Assembly (NCBI RefSeq): GCF_029223285.1
Contig: NZ_JARHUJ010000001.1
Span: 1,054,001-1,118,000, forward strand
DNA length: 64,000 nt
DNA from: Paraflavitalea sp. CAU 1676
GTDB taxonomy: Bacteria; Bacteroidota; Bacteroidia; Chitinophagales; Chitinophagaceae
Reading direction: 5' to 3'
This document shows, one piece after another, positions 42,671-51,189 of the stretch. Both the position numbers and the translations under genes were made by a program. Below the pieces are notes generated by a model. That model was not told where the DNA came from. It saw only the letters and a program-made list of their open reading frames with translations, and searched no databases. Every line of letters starts with the position of its first letter. Position 1 is the first letter of the stretch.

Positions 42671-42828
42671 GTAGTTTGGTTAGCCCTCTGATCAGTTAGT
42701 GCTCTAAGTTCCTCTTACGAAAAACCAACATAGTAGAGTGTAGTTGGAATAAAGTTCAAACTACCGAAAAACCCCCTTAATCCGATTCGTGGATAAACCC
42801 GATGAACTGGCCGCCGCTACTATAGCGG
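42671..42828 (+). promoter_or_regulatory. Structured mraY-murD spacer
   Basis: The 203-base spacer has GTAGTTTG (42671-42678) complementary to CAAACTAC (42757-42764), a repeated ACATAGTAG (42666 and 42728), and a compact hairpin CCGCTA-CTA-TAGCGG (42814-42828) 31 bases before the murD ATG. It may hold a secondary promoter or RNA control element; no clear -7 box is seen. Confidence 0.4.
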
Positions 42829-42859
42829 TCAACTGGCATTAAATGATTTTGGAAGATAC

Positions 42860-44200
42860 ATGAGCAAACGTTTGGTAATACTCGGAGCCGGTGAAAGTGG
42901 AGTTGGTGCTGCCATATTGGGTCAGCAGCAGGGATACGACGTTTTTGTATCGGATGGTCAGGCCATCAAAGACAACTATCGCGCAGAGCTTGAATCCTAC
43001 AATATTCCTTTTGAAGCCGGTAAACATACCGAGGACCTGATCCTGAATGCAGATGAAGTGATGAAGAGTCCGGGCATTCCCGAAAAGAATGAGCTGGTAA
43101 AGAAGATCAGGGCGAAGGGGATTCCGGTGATCAGTGAGATCGAGCTGGCCTACCGCCACAAGGGTGATAGCAAGATCATTGGTATTACCGGCGCAAATGG
43201 CAAAACGACCACCACAGCACTTACTTATCATATCTGTAAGGTGGGTGGTCTGGATGCGGCGATCGTAGGCAATATCGGGTATTCATTTGCCAAACAGGTG
43301 GCGCTCGATCCCAAGCCTTTGTATGTAGCCGAGATCAGCAGTTTTCAACTGGACGATATCAAAACGTTCAGACCAGATATAGCAATCCTTACCAATATCA
43401 CGGAAGACCACCTGGATCGATACGATTATAAGTTCCAGAACTACATCAACAGTAAGTTCCGGATCGTGGAGAACCAGACCGAAAACGATTATTTTATTTA
43501 TTGTGAGGATGACCCTGTGACCATGCAGAACCTGGGGCATTTTACTATCAAATCTAACCCACTACCATTCACTATGAGCAGAGAAATCAATCGCGGCGCT
43601 TTCATCCAAAATGGAAAAATGACCATCGCGAGTGGCGACGAGAAGGTCCAGATGAGTATTTATGATTTTGCCCTGAAGGGTAAACACAATCAATACAATA
43701 CAATGGCAGCAGGGATAGCGGGGGCAACGATCGGGATCCGTAAGGAAAAGATCCGTGATGCCGTTCAAACTTTTGAAAGCCTCGAACACCGGATGGAACC
43801 GGTTTCTGTGGTACGGGGTGTTACTTTCATCAACGATAGTAAGGCAACGAATGTAAATAGTACCTGGTATGCCCTGGAAAGCATGGACAAGCCAACGATC
43901 CTGATATTGGGTGGGGTTGACAAGGGGAATGATTATACACTGCTCACCGATCTCGTAAAAGAGAAGGTAAAAGCGATCGTGTGCATGGGAGTAGATAACA
44001 GGAAGATTCACGAAGCCTTCCAGCATGATGTGGAAGTAATGGTCAATACCGGCAGTGCCCGCGAAGCGGTGCAGGCTGCTTTTCACCTGGCCAATAAAGG
44101 CGATGTGGTGTTGCTGAGCCCTGCCTGTGCGAGCTTCGACCTGTTCAAGAACTATGAAGACAGGGGCGATCAGTTCAAGGCTGCTGTGCGCGAACTTTAA
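42860..44200 (+). CDS. murD: UDP-MurNAc-L-alanine:D-glutamate ligase MurD
   Basis: 446 residues. N-terminal UDP domain KRLVILGAGESGVGAAILG, ATP loop GITGANGKTTTTAL, Lys-carbamate and metal region EISSFQLDD, NITEDHLDRY, HRMEPV, INDSKATNVNST and a C-terminal LLSPACASFDLFKNYEDRGD. Complete and of normal length. It begins after the long structured spacer. Confidence 0.96.
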   Translation: MSKRLVILGAGESGVGAAILGQQQGYDVFVSDGQAIKDNYRAELESYNIPFEAGKHTEDLILNADEVMKSPGIPEKNELVKKIRAKGIPVISEIELAYRHKGDSKIIGITGANGKTTTTALTYHICKVGGLDAAIVGNIGYSFAKQVALDPKPLYVAEISSFQLDDIKTFRPDIAILTNITEDHLDRYDYKFQNYINSKFRIVENQTENDYFIYCEDDPVTMQNLGHFTIKSNPLPFTMSREINRGAFIQNGKMTIASGDEKVQMSIYDFALKGKHNQYNTMAAGIAGATIGIRKEKIRDAVQTFESLEHRMEPVSVVRGVTFINDSKATNVNSTWYALESMDKPTILILGGVDKGNDYTLLTDLVKEKVKAIVCMGVDNRKIHEAFQHDVEVMVNTGSAREAVQAAFHLANKGDVVLLSPACASFDLFKNYEDRGDQFKAAVREL

Positions 44201-44346
44201 TAAAACGCCGGTAACGGCGATCTTATTGCAGGGACGTAACGCACGAGTAAGCTGACTGCCGGGTGGTGAATGCAGCGTAAGAGCAGTGAAGCAGGTATTG
44301 TGCAGGAAATGAAAGAAGGCGGAAGCTGAAGAAGGAGAACTTGTAA

Positions 44347-45621
44347 ATGAGCAACTCAAAAGATATACGTTTTGAAGAGATGGCTTCTATCGGTAGAAGC
44401 CCTGGCAGTCTTTTGAGCAGGACGAAAGGTGATAAGACCATCTGGGCCATCGTGTTGGTGCTGGCGCTGGTGTCGATGCTGGTAGTGTATAGCTCTACCG
44501 GCTTGCTGGCGTATAAATACAACCGGGGCAATACAGAGATCTACCTGTTCAAACAGATCATGTTCATCATTGTGGGCATGGCGGTGATCTATTTTTCGCA
44601 CCGCGTAAACTATACGTTGTATTCAAGAGTGGCAAGGATATTGTTTTTGATCTCCATTCCACTCCTTATATATACACTGTTCTTTGGTGTTCGATTGAAT
44701 GAAGGTAGCCGGTGGATCAGGCTGCCTATCATCAATTTGACCTTCCAAACCTCTGACCTCGCCAAGCTGGCATTGTTCATGTACCTGAGCCGGTTGTTGA
44801 GTAAGAAGCAGGAAAAGATCAAGGATTTTAAACAGGGGTTCATACCGGTCATGCTGCCGGTTGTTATCATTTGTATACTGATCGCGCCAGCCAACCTGTC
44901 GACTGCGTTGCTGGTGGGCGCTACCAGTATGATCCTGATGTTTATCGGGCGGGTAAGCACGAAGCATTTGCTGATGACGATCGGAATAGTTGCCATACCG
45001 GTAGTTATTCTTGTTACCATCGCCGTGGCGTATTACGATAAAGAGGAAGGAAAAATGAAAGACCTGCCAACGATCCTCGAAGCAGGTCGTATGCCTACCT
45101 GGATCAAGCGGGTGCAGAATTTCGTATACGACAGCAAGACGGCCGATAAGGACGACAACTACCAGATCAACCAGGCCAAGATCGCCATCGCCAAGGGTGG
45201 CATGCTGGGACTGGGACCTGGTAACAGCGAGAGCCGCAACTTTTTGCCGCACCCGTATTCGGATTTCATCTTCGCGATCATCATCGAGGAGTACGGTATA
45301 GTGGGAGGGGCTTTTATCATATTGATCTACCTGTTGTTCCTGTTAAGGAGCATCCGGGTATTCAAGAAATGCCCTTATGCATTCGGGGCCTTCCTGGCGC
45401 TGGGCCTCAGCTTTACGCTGGTGATCCAGGCGCTGATCAATATGGCTGTTACGGTAAACCTGTTTCCGGTAACGGGGGTTACGCTGCCGCTGGTTAGTAT
45501 GGGTGGTAGCTCGTTCCTGTTTACCTGTTTGTCGATAGGTATCATATTAAGTGTGGCGCGCAATGTGGAGCAAACGGAAGGAAAGGCTGGTTTGGATAAG
45601 GCCGCCACGGCGGAAGCATAA
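44347..45621 (+). CDS. ftsW: Septal peptidoglycan polymerase FtsW (SEDS family)
   Basis: Polymerises lipid II into glycan strands at the septum with FtsI. 424 residues with a cytoplasmic start and ten helices. SEDS motifs: VYSSTG, GSRWIRLP, FQTSDLAKLALFMYLSRL, LGPGNSESRNFLPHPYSDFIFAII (start of the loop holding the catalytic Asp) and FPVTGVTLPLVSMGGSSFL. Position next to murD/murG indicates FtsW rather than RodA. An AAGGAGAAC sequence stands about 8 bases before the ATG, a rare Shine-Dalgarno in this window. The spacer contains a small CGCCG-GTAA-CGGCG hairpin (44206-44219). Confidence 0.94.
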   Translation: MSNSKDIRFEEMASIGRSPGSLLSRTKGDKTIWAIVLVLALVSMLVVYSSTGLLAYKYNRGNTEIYLFKQIMFIIVGMAVIYFSHRVNYTLYSRVARILFLISIPLLIYTLFFGVRLNEGSRWIRLPIINLTFQTSDLAKLALFMYLSRLLSKKQEKIKDFKQGFIPVMLPVVIICILIAPANLSTALLVGATSMILMFIGRVSTKHLLMTIGIVAIPVVILVTIAVAYYDKEEGKMKDLPTILEAGRMPTWIKRVQNFVYDSKTADKDDNYQINQAKIAIAKGGMLGLGPGNSESRNFLPHPYSDFIFAIIIEEYGIVGGAFIILIYLLFLLRSIRVFKKCPYAFGAFLALGLSFTLVIQALINMAVTVNLFPVTGVTLPLVSMGGSSFLFTCLSIGIILSVARNVEQTEGKAGLDKAATAEA

Positions 45622-45639
45622 ATACTAAGATCAAGACCA

Positions 45640-46749
45640 TTGAACAAAAGGATCATCATAGCAGGAGGTGGCACTGGCGGGCATATTTTCCCGGCCATTG
45701 CGATTGCCAATGCGCTCCGGAAGATCGAGCCTTCCATTGAAGTATTGTTTATCGGTGCGAAAGGGAAAATGGAGATGGAGAAGGTGCCGCAGGCCGGTTA
45801 CCCGATCGAGGGATTGGATATAGCTGGTTTCAACAGAAGTTCTTTGCTTAAGAATATCAGTCTGCCCTTTAAACTGCTGAAAAGCTTTTTTCAGGTGCGG
45901 AAGATCATTACGGATTTCATGCCCGATGCCGTGATCGGTGTGGGCGGTTATTCGAGTTTCCCGGTGTTGCGGTATGCTCAAACAAGGGGTATCCCTACTT
46001 TCATTCATGAGTCGAATTCCTTTGCGGGTAAGTCAAACATGATGCTGGGAAAGAAGGCTACACGGGTTTTTGTAGCAGGTGATGGGATGGAAAAGTTCTT
46101 CCCGGCCGATAAGCTGATGATCACCGGCAATCCGGTACGCAGTACCATTGCGGCCAACAACATCAGCCGTGAAGAAGGCATGAAGTTCTTTGGACTCGAT
46201 GCCGGTAAGAAGACCGTGCTGGCGACTGGGGGAAGTCTGGGCGCCAAAGGCATCAACGAAGCGTTGGATGCGCAAATAGAACTCTTTGCTAAAAATGATA
46301 TTCAGCTGATCTGGCAATCGGGTAAGCCCTATGTGGAGCGGGCGAGCGAACGCGCTGTGGAGAACATGAATGTGTGGGCCAATAGTTTCATTACGCAGAT
46401 GGAGTATGCCTATGCGGCGGCCGATGTGGTGATCTCGCGCTCAGGCGCTATGGCGATTGCTGAATTGTGTGTGGTGAAAAAGCCGGCGGTGCTGGTGCCT
46501 TTCCCGTTTGCAGCCGAAGACCATCAAACGGTCAACGCGCAACACCTGGTCGATAAGCAGGCGGCTATTTTGGTGAAAGACAGCGAGGCCAGGGAAAAGC
46601 TGGTGAATACGGTGATCGCGCTGGCAAAGAATGAAGCGCAGCAGGCGGTGCTGAAAGACAATATTGCAAAACTGGCGGTTACCAATGCAGATGAGGTGAT
46701 CGCTAAAGAGATACTGAAGGTGGTGGATGCGAATGTGGGAAGTGTATAA
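45640..46749 (+). CDS. murG: UDP-GlcNAc:lipid I N-acetylglucosaminyltransferase MurG
   Basis: Converts lipid I to lipid II at the inner membrane face. 369 residues starting at a TTG (MNKRIIIAGGGTGGHIFPAI); the glycine loop starts at once, so no earlier start is possible. Further blocks: GVGGYSSFPVL, FIHESNSFAGKSN, GGSLGAKGINEAL, SRSGAMAIAELCVVKKPAVLVPFP (read as the donor-binding block) and EDHQTVNA. Normal length. Confidence 0.95.
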   Translation: MNKRIIIAGGGTGGHIFPAIAIANALRKIEPSIEVLFIGAKGKMEMEKVPQAGYPIEGLDIAGFNRSSLLKNISLPFKLLKSFFQVRKIITDFMPDAVIGVGGYSSFPVLRYAQTRGIPTFIHESNSFAGKSNMMLGKKATRVFVAGDGMEKFFPADKLMITGNPVRSTIAANNISREEGMKFFGLDAGKKTVLATGGSLGAKGINEALDAQIELFAKNDIQLIWQSGKPYVERASERAVENMNVWANSFITQMEYAYAAADVVISRSGAMAIAELCVVKKPAVLVPFPFAAEDHQTVNAQHLVDKQAAILVKDSEAREKLVNTVIALAKNEAQQAVLKDNIAKLAVTNADEVIAKEILKVVDANVGSV

Positions 46750-46766
46750 GTTTATGACTGTAGTGT

Positions 46767-48185
46767 ATGATCGACTTTAAAGATATTCAGAAGGTATATT
46801 TCATCGGGATAGGCGGAATCGGGATGAGTGCTTTGGCCAGGTATTTCAGGTTTCATGGCCGCGCAGTGAGCGGTTATGATAAAACGGAAACACCCCTCAC
46901 CCGTAAGCTGACCGAAGAAGGTATTCCGGTGCATTATGAAGAAGATCTTTCCCAGGCGCCGCAGGATGCACAGTTGATCGTGTATACGCCTGCTGTTCCG
47001 AAGGGGCATAAGGAGCTGGTTTACTACCAGCAACACAATTATCCCCTGATGAAGCGCAGTGAGGTGCTGGGGTTGATCACCAATAGTTCTTTCAATATCT
47101 GTGTGGCAGGTACGCATGGTAAAACGACCGTAAGTACCATGACGGCTCATTTGCTGCGTCATAGCGGTTATGGCTGTAATGCTTTTCTCGGTGGCATTGC
47201 CGTGAATTACAACAGTAATTACTGGAGTGATGAGCGGAATGTTTGTGTGGTAGAAGCCGATGAATATGACCGTAGCTTTTTGCGCCTGAGCCCGAATGTG
47301 GCGGTGATCACTTCTATGGATCCTGATCACCTGGATATTTACGGTACGCCGGAAGCAATGGAAGAAGCGTTCATCGAGTTTTCGGGCAAGGTGAAGGAAG
47401 GTGGATGGTTGCTGAGCAAGTACAGCCTGGAAAGATCGGCGGACCTGAAGACGCCTAATCGGCTCACATATAGTTTAAATGACCAGCGGGCCGACGTGTA
47501 TGCCAGCAATATCCGCAACCTGTATGGCAGCTACCGCTTCGACGTGGTGATGAAGGATTGGACGCTGAAGGATGTGGTGCTGAATATGGGAGGGCTGCAC
47601 AATATCGAGAATGTGATCGTAGCGATCACCGTTGCCCATCAGCTGGGCATCGAAGATGAAAAGATCAAGGCAGCCGTTGATGCCTTTAAAGGGGTAAAAC
47701 GGCGGTTTGAATATATCGTGAAGAAGCAGGCAGACGAAAAGCAGGAAGGGCTCGTGTTCATCGATGACTACGCGCATCATCCGGAGGAGTTAAGGGCATT
47801 GATCACCGGTGCAAAGAATTTATTTCCCGACCTGCATTGTACGGTGCTGTTTCAGCCGCACCTGTTCAGCCGGACCAGGGATTTTGCCCCGGAGTTTGCA
47901 GCGACGCTCGATATGGCCGATGAAGTGATCCTGTTGCCAATCTATCCGGCCCGGGAATTACCCATGGAGGGTGTAACGAGTGAGCTGATCCTTGGACAAA
48001 TGAAGAATGAGCAGAAGCAGCTGCTGGGTAAGGAAGACTTACTGAAATGGGTGAATGGACAATTGGCAGCGTATGTGGAGGCAGGAAAGGGTACGCGTAA
48101 GGGTTGGTTGTTGATCACAGCTGGCGCTGGGGATATCGATGCGCTGGTGCAGCCCATTAAGAAGAGCATAGAAGAAAAGTATTAG
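46767..48185 (+). CDS. murC: UDP-MurNAc:L-alanine ligase MurC
   Basis: First amino acid addition to UDP-MurNAc. 472 residues: FIGIGGIGMSALARYF, ATP loop CVAGTHGKTTVSTM, EADEYDRSFLRLSPN, SMDPDHLDIYG, KRRFEYI, DDYAHHPEELRALI and FQPHLFSRTRDF. It begins 17 bases after murG. Confidence 0.96.
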   Translation: MIDFKDIQKVYFIGIGGIGMSALARYFRFHGRAVSGYDKTETPLTRKLTEEGIPVHYEEDLSQAPQDAQLIVYTPAVPKGHKELVYYQQHNYPLMKRSEVLGLITNSSFNICVAGTHGKTTVSTMTAHLLRHSGYGCNAFLGGIAVNYNSNYWSDERNVCVVEADEYDRSFLRLSPNVAVITSMDPDHLDIYGTPEAMEEAFIEFSGKVKEGGWLLSKYSLERSADLKTPNRLTYSLNDQRADVYASNIRNLYGSYRFDVVMKDWTLKDVVLNMGGLHNIENVIVAITVAHQLGIEDEKIKAAVDAFKGVKRRFEYIVKKQADEKQEGLVFIDDYAHHPEELRALITGAKNLFPDLHCTVLFQPHLFSRTRDFAPEFAATLDMADEVILLPIYPARELPMEGVTSELILGQMKNEQKQLLGKEDLLKWVNGQLAAYVEAGKGTRKGWLLITAGAGDIDALVQPIKKSIEEKY

Positions 48186-48275
48186 TCAATATAATCCGCT
48201 TCGGAAGGCACTAGCCGGAGGTTGCGGCACGACCCGAAGGAAAGACCTTGGCCGATTAGGAGACAGCACGAAACA

Positions 48276-49394
48276 ATGAAGCTAAACCGTCATATCAGAA
48301 AGTTGATGTTTATGGCCCTCTGGACTATCATAGGGGCCGGTGTGGTGGTATTGCTGGTAGCGGCTATCCGCAACAGGAATGACAAGACCTGCGCTGGCTA
48401 CGATATTTCGATGGCTGGTAATGGTGGTCAGTGGTTCATGAACAAAAAAGAGGTTGTAGAGATACTTACCAATAATGGTTCTACCGTGATCCGTGGCCGG
48501 TCGATGAAGCGCTTCGACCTGCGGGCGATGGAAGCGAAGCTTCGCCGCAATGTATGGATCAGGGATGCTGAATTGTTCTTTGATAATAATGAAGTATTGC
48601 AGGTGAAGATCACCGAGCGGGAACCGGTCGCAAGAATCTTTACTTCTACGGGGAACAGTTTTTATATAGACAGCAGCTGCGAAAGGCTGCCTTTGTCGGA
48701 GAAAGTATCAGCGAGGTTGCCGGTGTTTACTGGATTTCCTACCGATAAGGTAAAAGTGGGCAGGGCCGACAGCCTGTTGCTGGCGCATATCAAAGAGGTA
48801 AGTCTGTTCATTCAGCGCGATTCTTTCTGGATGGCGCAGATCGAACAAACGGATATTGTTCCCGACCGCAAGTTTGAAATGATCCCGATGGTGGGTAATC
48901 ATGTGATCGAGTTTGGCGACGGCAGTGAGTATGAGAAAAAGTTTGGCCGCCTGCTCCAGTTCTACAAGCTGGTGTTGAGTAAGACCGGCATGGATGTGTA
49001 CGAGCGGCTGAATGTTCAATACGATCGCCAGGTGATCGCCATCAAGAAGGGCAGCTATGTGGCGCGGGTTGATTCTGCGCAGGCTGCGAGGAGTATTCAA
49101 GGCCTCATCACTTCGGCACAAAGGGCCATGAGTGATTCCGCCAGCCGGCAAACGGCCGTTAATCAGGTTAGTTTATCGTCGGTGAACAATTCACCGGCCA
49201 AAGCATCGACGACCGAAAAACCACCTATACCCACCGTGTCGAATGTACAGAAGCGAACGAGCAACTCCCCTAAATCTCTTCCTGTGAAAGGCCGATCCTA
49301 TGAAACCTCATCCAAACCCGTGAAGAAGCCGGGCGCCCGGCAAGGGCCGGCAAAGCCACAGCCCAAGGCTGTAATGCCGAAGCGAAGCAGATAG
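48276..49394 (+). CDS. ftsQ: Cell division protein FtsQ
   Basis: 372 residues from the ATG at 48276; an upstream TTG-initiated extension is not protein-like. Basic start (KLNRHIRKLMF), one helix (LWTIIGAGVVVLLVAAI), POTRA domain (KKEVVEILTNNG ... MEAKLRRNVWIRDAELFFD), then the beta domain ending about residue 285. The final ~85 residues are Ser/Lys/Pro-rich and basic (KKPGARQGPAKPQPKAVMPK), an extension not found in E. coli FtsQ and presumably periplasmic. It links FtsL/FtsB to the divisome. Confidence 0.92.
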   Translation: MKLNRHIRKLMFMALWTIIGAGVVVLLVAAIRNRNDKTCAGYDISMAGNGGQWFMNKKEVVEILTNNGSTVIRGRSMKRFDLRAMEAKLRRNVWIRDAELFFDNNEVLQVKITEREPVARIFTSTGNSFYIDSSCERLPLSEKVSARLPVFTGFPTDKVKVGRADSLLLAHIKEVSLFIQRDSFWMAQIEQTDIVPDRKFEMIPMVGNHVIEFGDGSEYEKKFGRLLQFYKLVLSKTGMDVYERLNVQYDRQVIAIKKGSYVARVDSAQAARSIQGLITSAQRAMSDSASRQTAVNQVSLSSVNNSPAKASTTEKPPIPTVSNVQKRTSNSPKSLPVKGRSYETSSKPVKKPGARQGPAKPQPKAVMPKRSR

Positions 49395-49435
49395 TACGCC
49401 GGCGAATCAGCAGGGAAAGTTCTTTAACAAGGACG

Positions 49436-49520
49436 GGCTCAAGGTCTGTAGGGACCGCGAGCCGGGAAGCAAGTTTTAACCATTAACCGTAGTGATACGC
49501 ATGAAGTATGTTCATGCGTA
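49436..49520 (+). promoter_or_regulatory. Two stem-loops in the ftsQ-ftsA spacer
   Basis: First element (49436-49463): GGCTC-aa-GGTC pairs with GACC-gc-GAGCC. Second element (49496-49520): TACGCATGAA pairs perfectly with TTCATGCGTA, loop GTATG. The second ends 51 bases before the ftsA ATG. No T tract follows, so processing or translational control is more likely than termination. Confidence 0.5.
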
Positions 49521-49571
49521 CCGACATTGTGTGCAACTAATCAACATACCAACAACTAAAAACAGGATAGC

Positions 49572-50951
49572 ATGAACAACGAGCAACAACCCATCATTGT
49601 CGGGCTGGACATCGGAACGACAAAGATCGCAGCGATTGCCGGCCGAAAGAACGAATTCGGCAAGCTGGAGATCATTGGTTTTGGCCGCGCCAACTCCAAT
49701 GGTGTGAAGCATGGACAGGTATTGAATATCGATGAAACGATCAAGGCCATTCAAATGGCTTTGGAGAATTGCTACACTTCGAACCCCAATCTCGAGATCA
49801 GCGAAGTGTATGTAGGAATTGCAGGCCATCATATCAAGAGCCTTCAAACCCGTGGCGACATTGTGCGTCATCAAAACGAAGAAGAAATTACGCAACGTGA
49901 AATCGATCAGCTGATCGGTGATCAGTACAAGACTTATATCCCTGCCGGTGATCAGATCATCGATGTGATACCGCAGGAGTTTACGGTAGACAATTTCCAG
50001 AACATCCCCAACCCGATTGGGTATGGTGGTGTAAAGGTGGGTGCTAATTTCCACATCATTACCGGTGATAAGAATGCTATCCGCAATATCAACCGGGCGG
50101 TGGAAAAGAGTGGCCTCATCACCAAAGACCTGGTATTGCAGCCGCTGGCTTCAGCTGCCGCTGTAATGGGTCATGAAGACCTGGAAGCCGGTGTGGCCAT
50201 CGTCGATATTGGTGGTGGTACTACCGACCTCGCCGTGTTCTACGAAGGTATCCTGAAGCATACCGCTGTTATTCCTTTTGGTGGAGAGAACATTACCAAC
50301 GATATCAAGACCGGTCTGGGTGTTTTGAAGACCCAGGCAGAGCAAATGAAAGTGCAGTTTGGCAGTGCCCTCGCCAATGAGGCCCGTGGCAATGCTTTCA
50401 TTACCATTCCTGGTCTGCGCGGCATGCCTGCCAAGGAGATCAGCGTGAAGAACCTGGCAAACATCATACAGGCGCGTATGAGCGAGATCATGGATTTCGT
50501 GACCTACCACCTGAAGCAGGTGGGTATGGACAACCGCGTGCTGAATGGTGGTGTGGTGATCACGGGTGGTGGTTCGCAATTGCGTCACCTGATACAACTG
50601 ACTGAATATGTAACGGGCCTCAATGCACGGATCGGTTATCCTACCGAGCATCTGGCTGCGGGACATATTGAAGAACTGGCCAAGCCTACGTACTCAACCT
50701 GTATCGGTCTCATTCTGAAAGGATACAGTGATTACGAGAGCAACCGAAAGCAGTTTGAGCACCGCTTCAAAAAGGTGGAGATACCAGAAGCGCTGAAAAA
50801 GACAGCCGAAGTAGAAGAAGTGGAAGATACAACAGAAGAAGCACCAATAGAAAGGATCAAGAACAACAGGAAAGGCGTTAAAGATTTCTGGGGCAAATTC
50901 AAGGACGGCATCATCGATCTGTTCAAAGAGGAAGAAGATCATGCGCTGTAA
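49572..50951 (+). CDS. ftsA: Cell division protein FtsA
   Basis: Actin-like membrane anchor of the Z ring. 459 residues: phosphate-1 loop VGLDIGTTKIAAIAG, domain 1C (about 85-165), phosphate-2 VAIVDIGGGTTDLAVF, adenosine motif GGVVITGGGSQLRHL. The C-terminus ends in an amphipathic helix VKDFWGKFKDGIIDLFKEEE that should serve as the membrane-targeting sequence, preceded by an acidic linker (EVEEVEDTTEEAPIE). A structured spacer precedes it. Confidence 0.95.
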   Translation: MNNEQQPIIVGLDIGTTKIAAIAGRKNEFGKLEIIGFGRANSNGVKHGQVLNIDETIKAIQMALENCYTSNPNLEISEVYVGIAGHHIKSLQTRGDIVRHQNEEEITQREIDQLIGDQYKTYIPAGDQIIDVIPQEFTVDNFQNIPNPIGYGGVKVGANFHIITGDKNAIRNINRAVEKSGLITKDLVLQPLASAAAVMGHEDLEAGVAIVDIGGGTTDLAVFYEGILKHTAVIPFGGENITNDIKTGLGVLKTQAEQMKVQFGSALANEARGNAFITIPGLRGMPAKEISVKNLANIIQARMSEIMDFVTYHLKQVGMDNRVLNGGVVITGGGSQLRHLIQLTEYVTGLNARIGYPTEHLAAGHIEELAKPTYSTCIGLILKGYSDYESNRKQFEHRFKKVEIPEALKKTAEVEEVEDTTEEAPIERIKNNRKGVKDFWGKFKDGIIDLFKEEEDHAL

Positions 50952-51017
50952 GTGATTGCAGCATGAATGCCGGATGTGCATGGTGAATGATCGATGCGCT
51001 GGATGGTGTTCCGCTTG

Positions 51018-51051
51018 AATTGCTTGCCTATGGAAATTTATGCAAGGAATT
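51018..51051 (+). promoter_or_regulatory. Stem-loop in the ftsA-ftsZ spacer
   Basis: AATTGCTTGC and GCAAGGAATT pair with one mismatch across a 14-base loop. Further on, TTG (51105-51107) and TATTTTTA (51124-51131) resemble a weak Bacteroidota promoter with short spacing, which could give ftsZ its own transcript. Confidence 0.35.
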
Positions 51052-51189
51052 ATGTACCGACCCTACGTTAACAATTATTGGAGTGGTTATTGTTCCGGTA
51101 CTCCTTGATTTTTACTAACCTGTTATTTTTAATAGTCTCGAGATGGGCTTTCGGGGAAGCAAGGCCTGGTGAGACAAAAAAAGAAAGCT

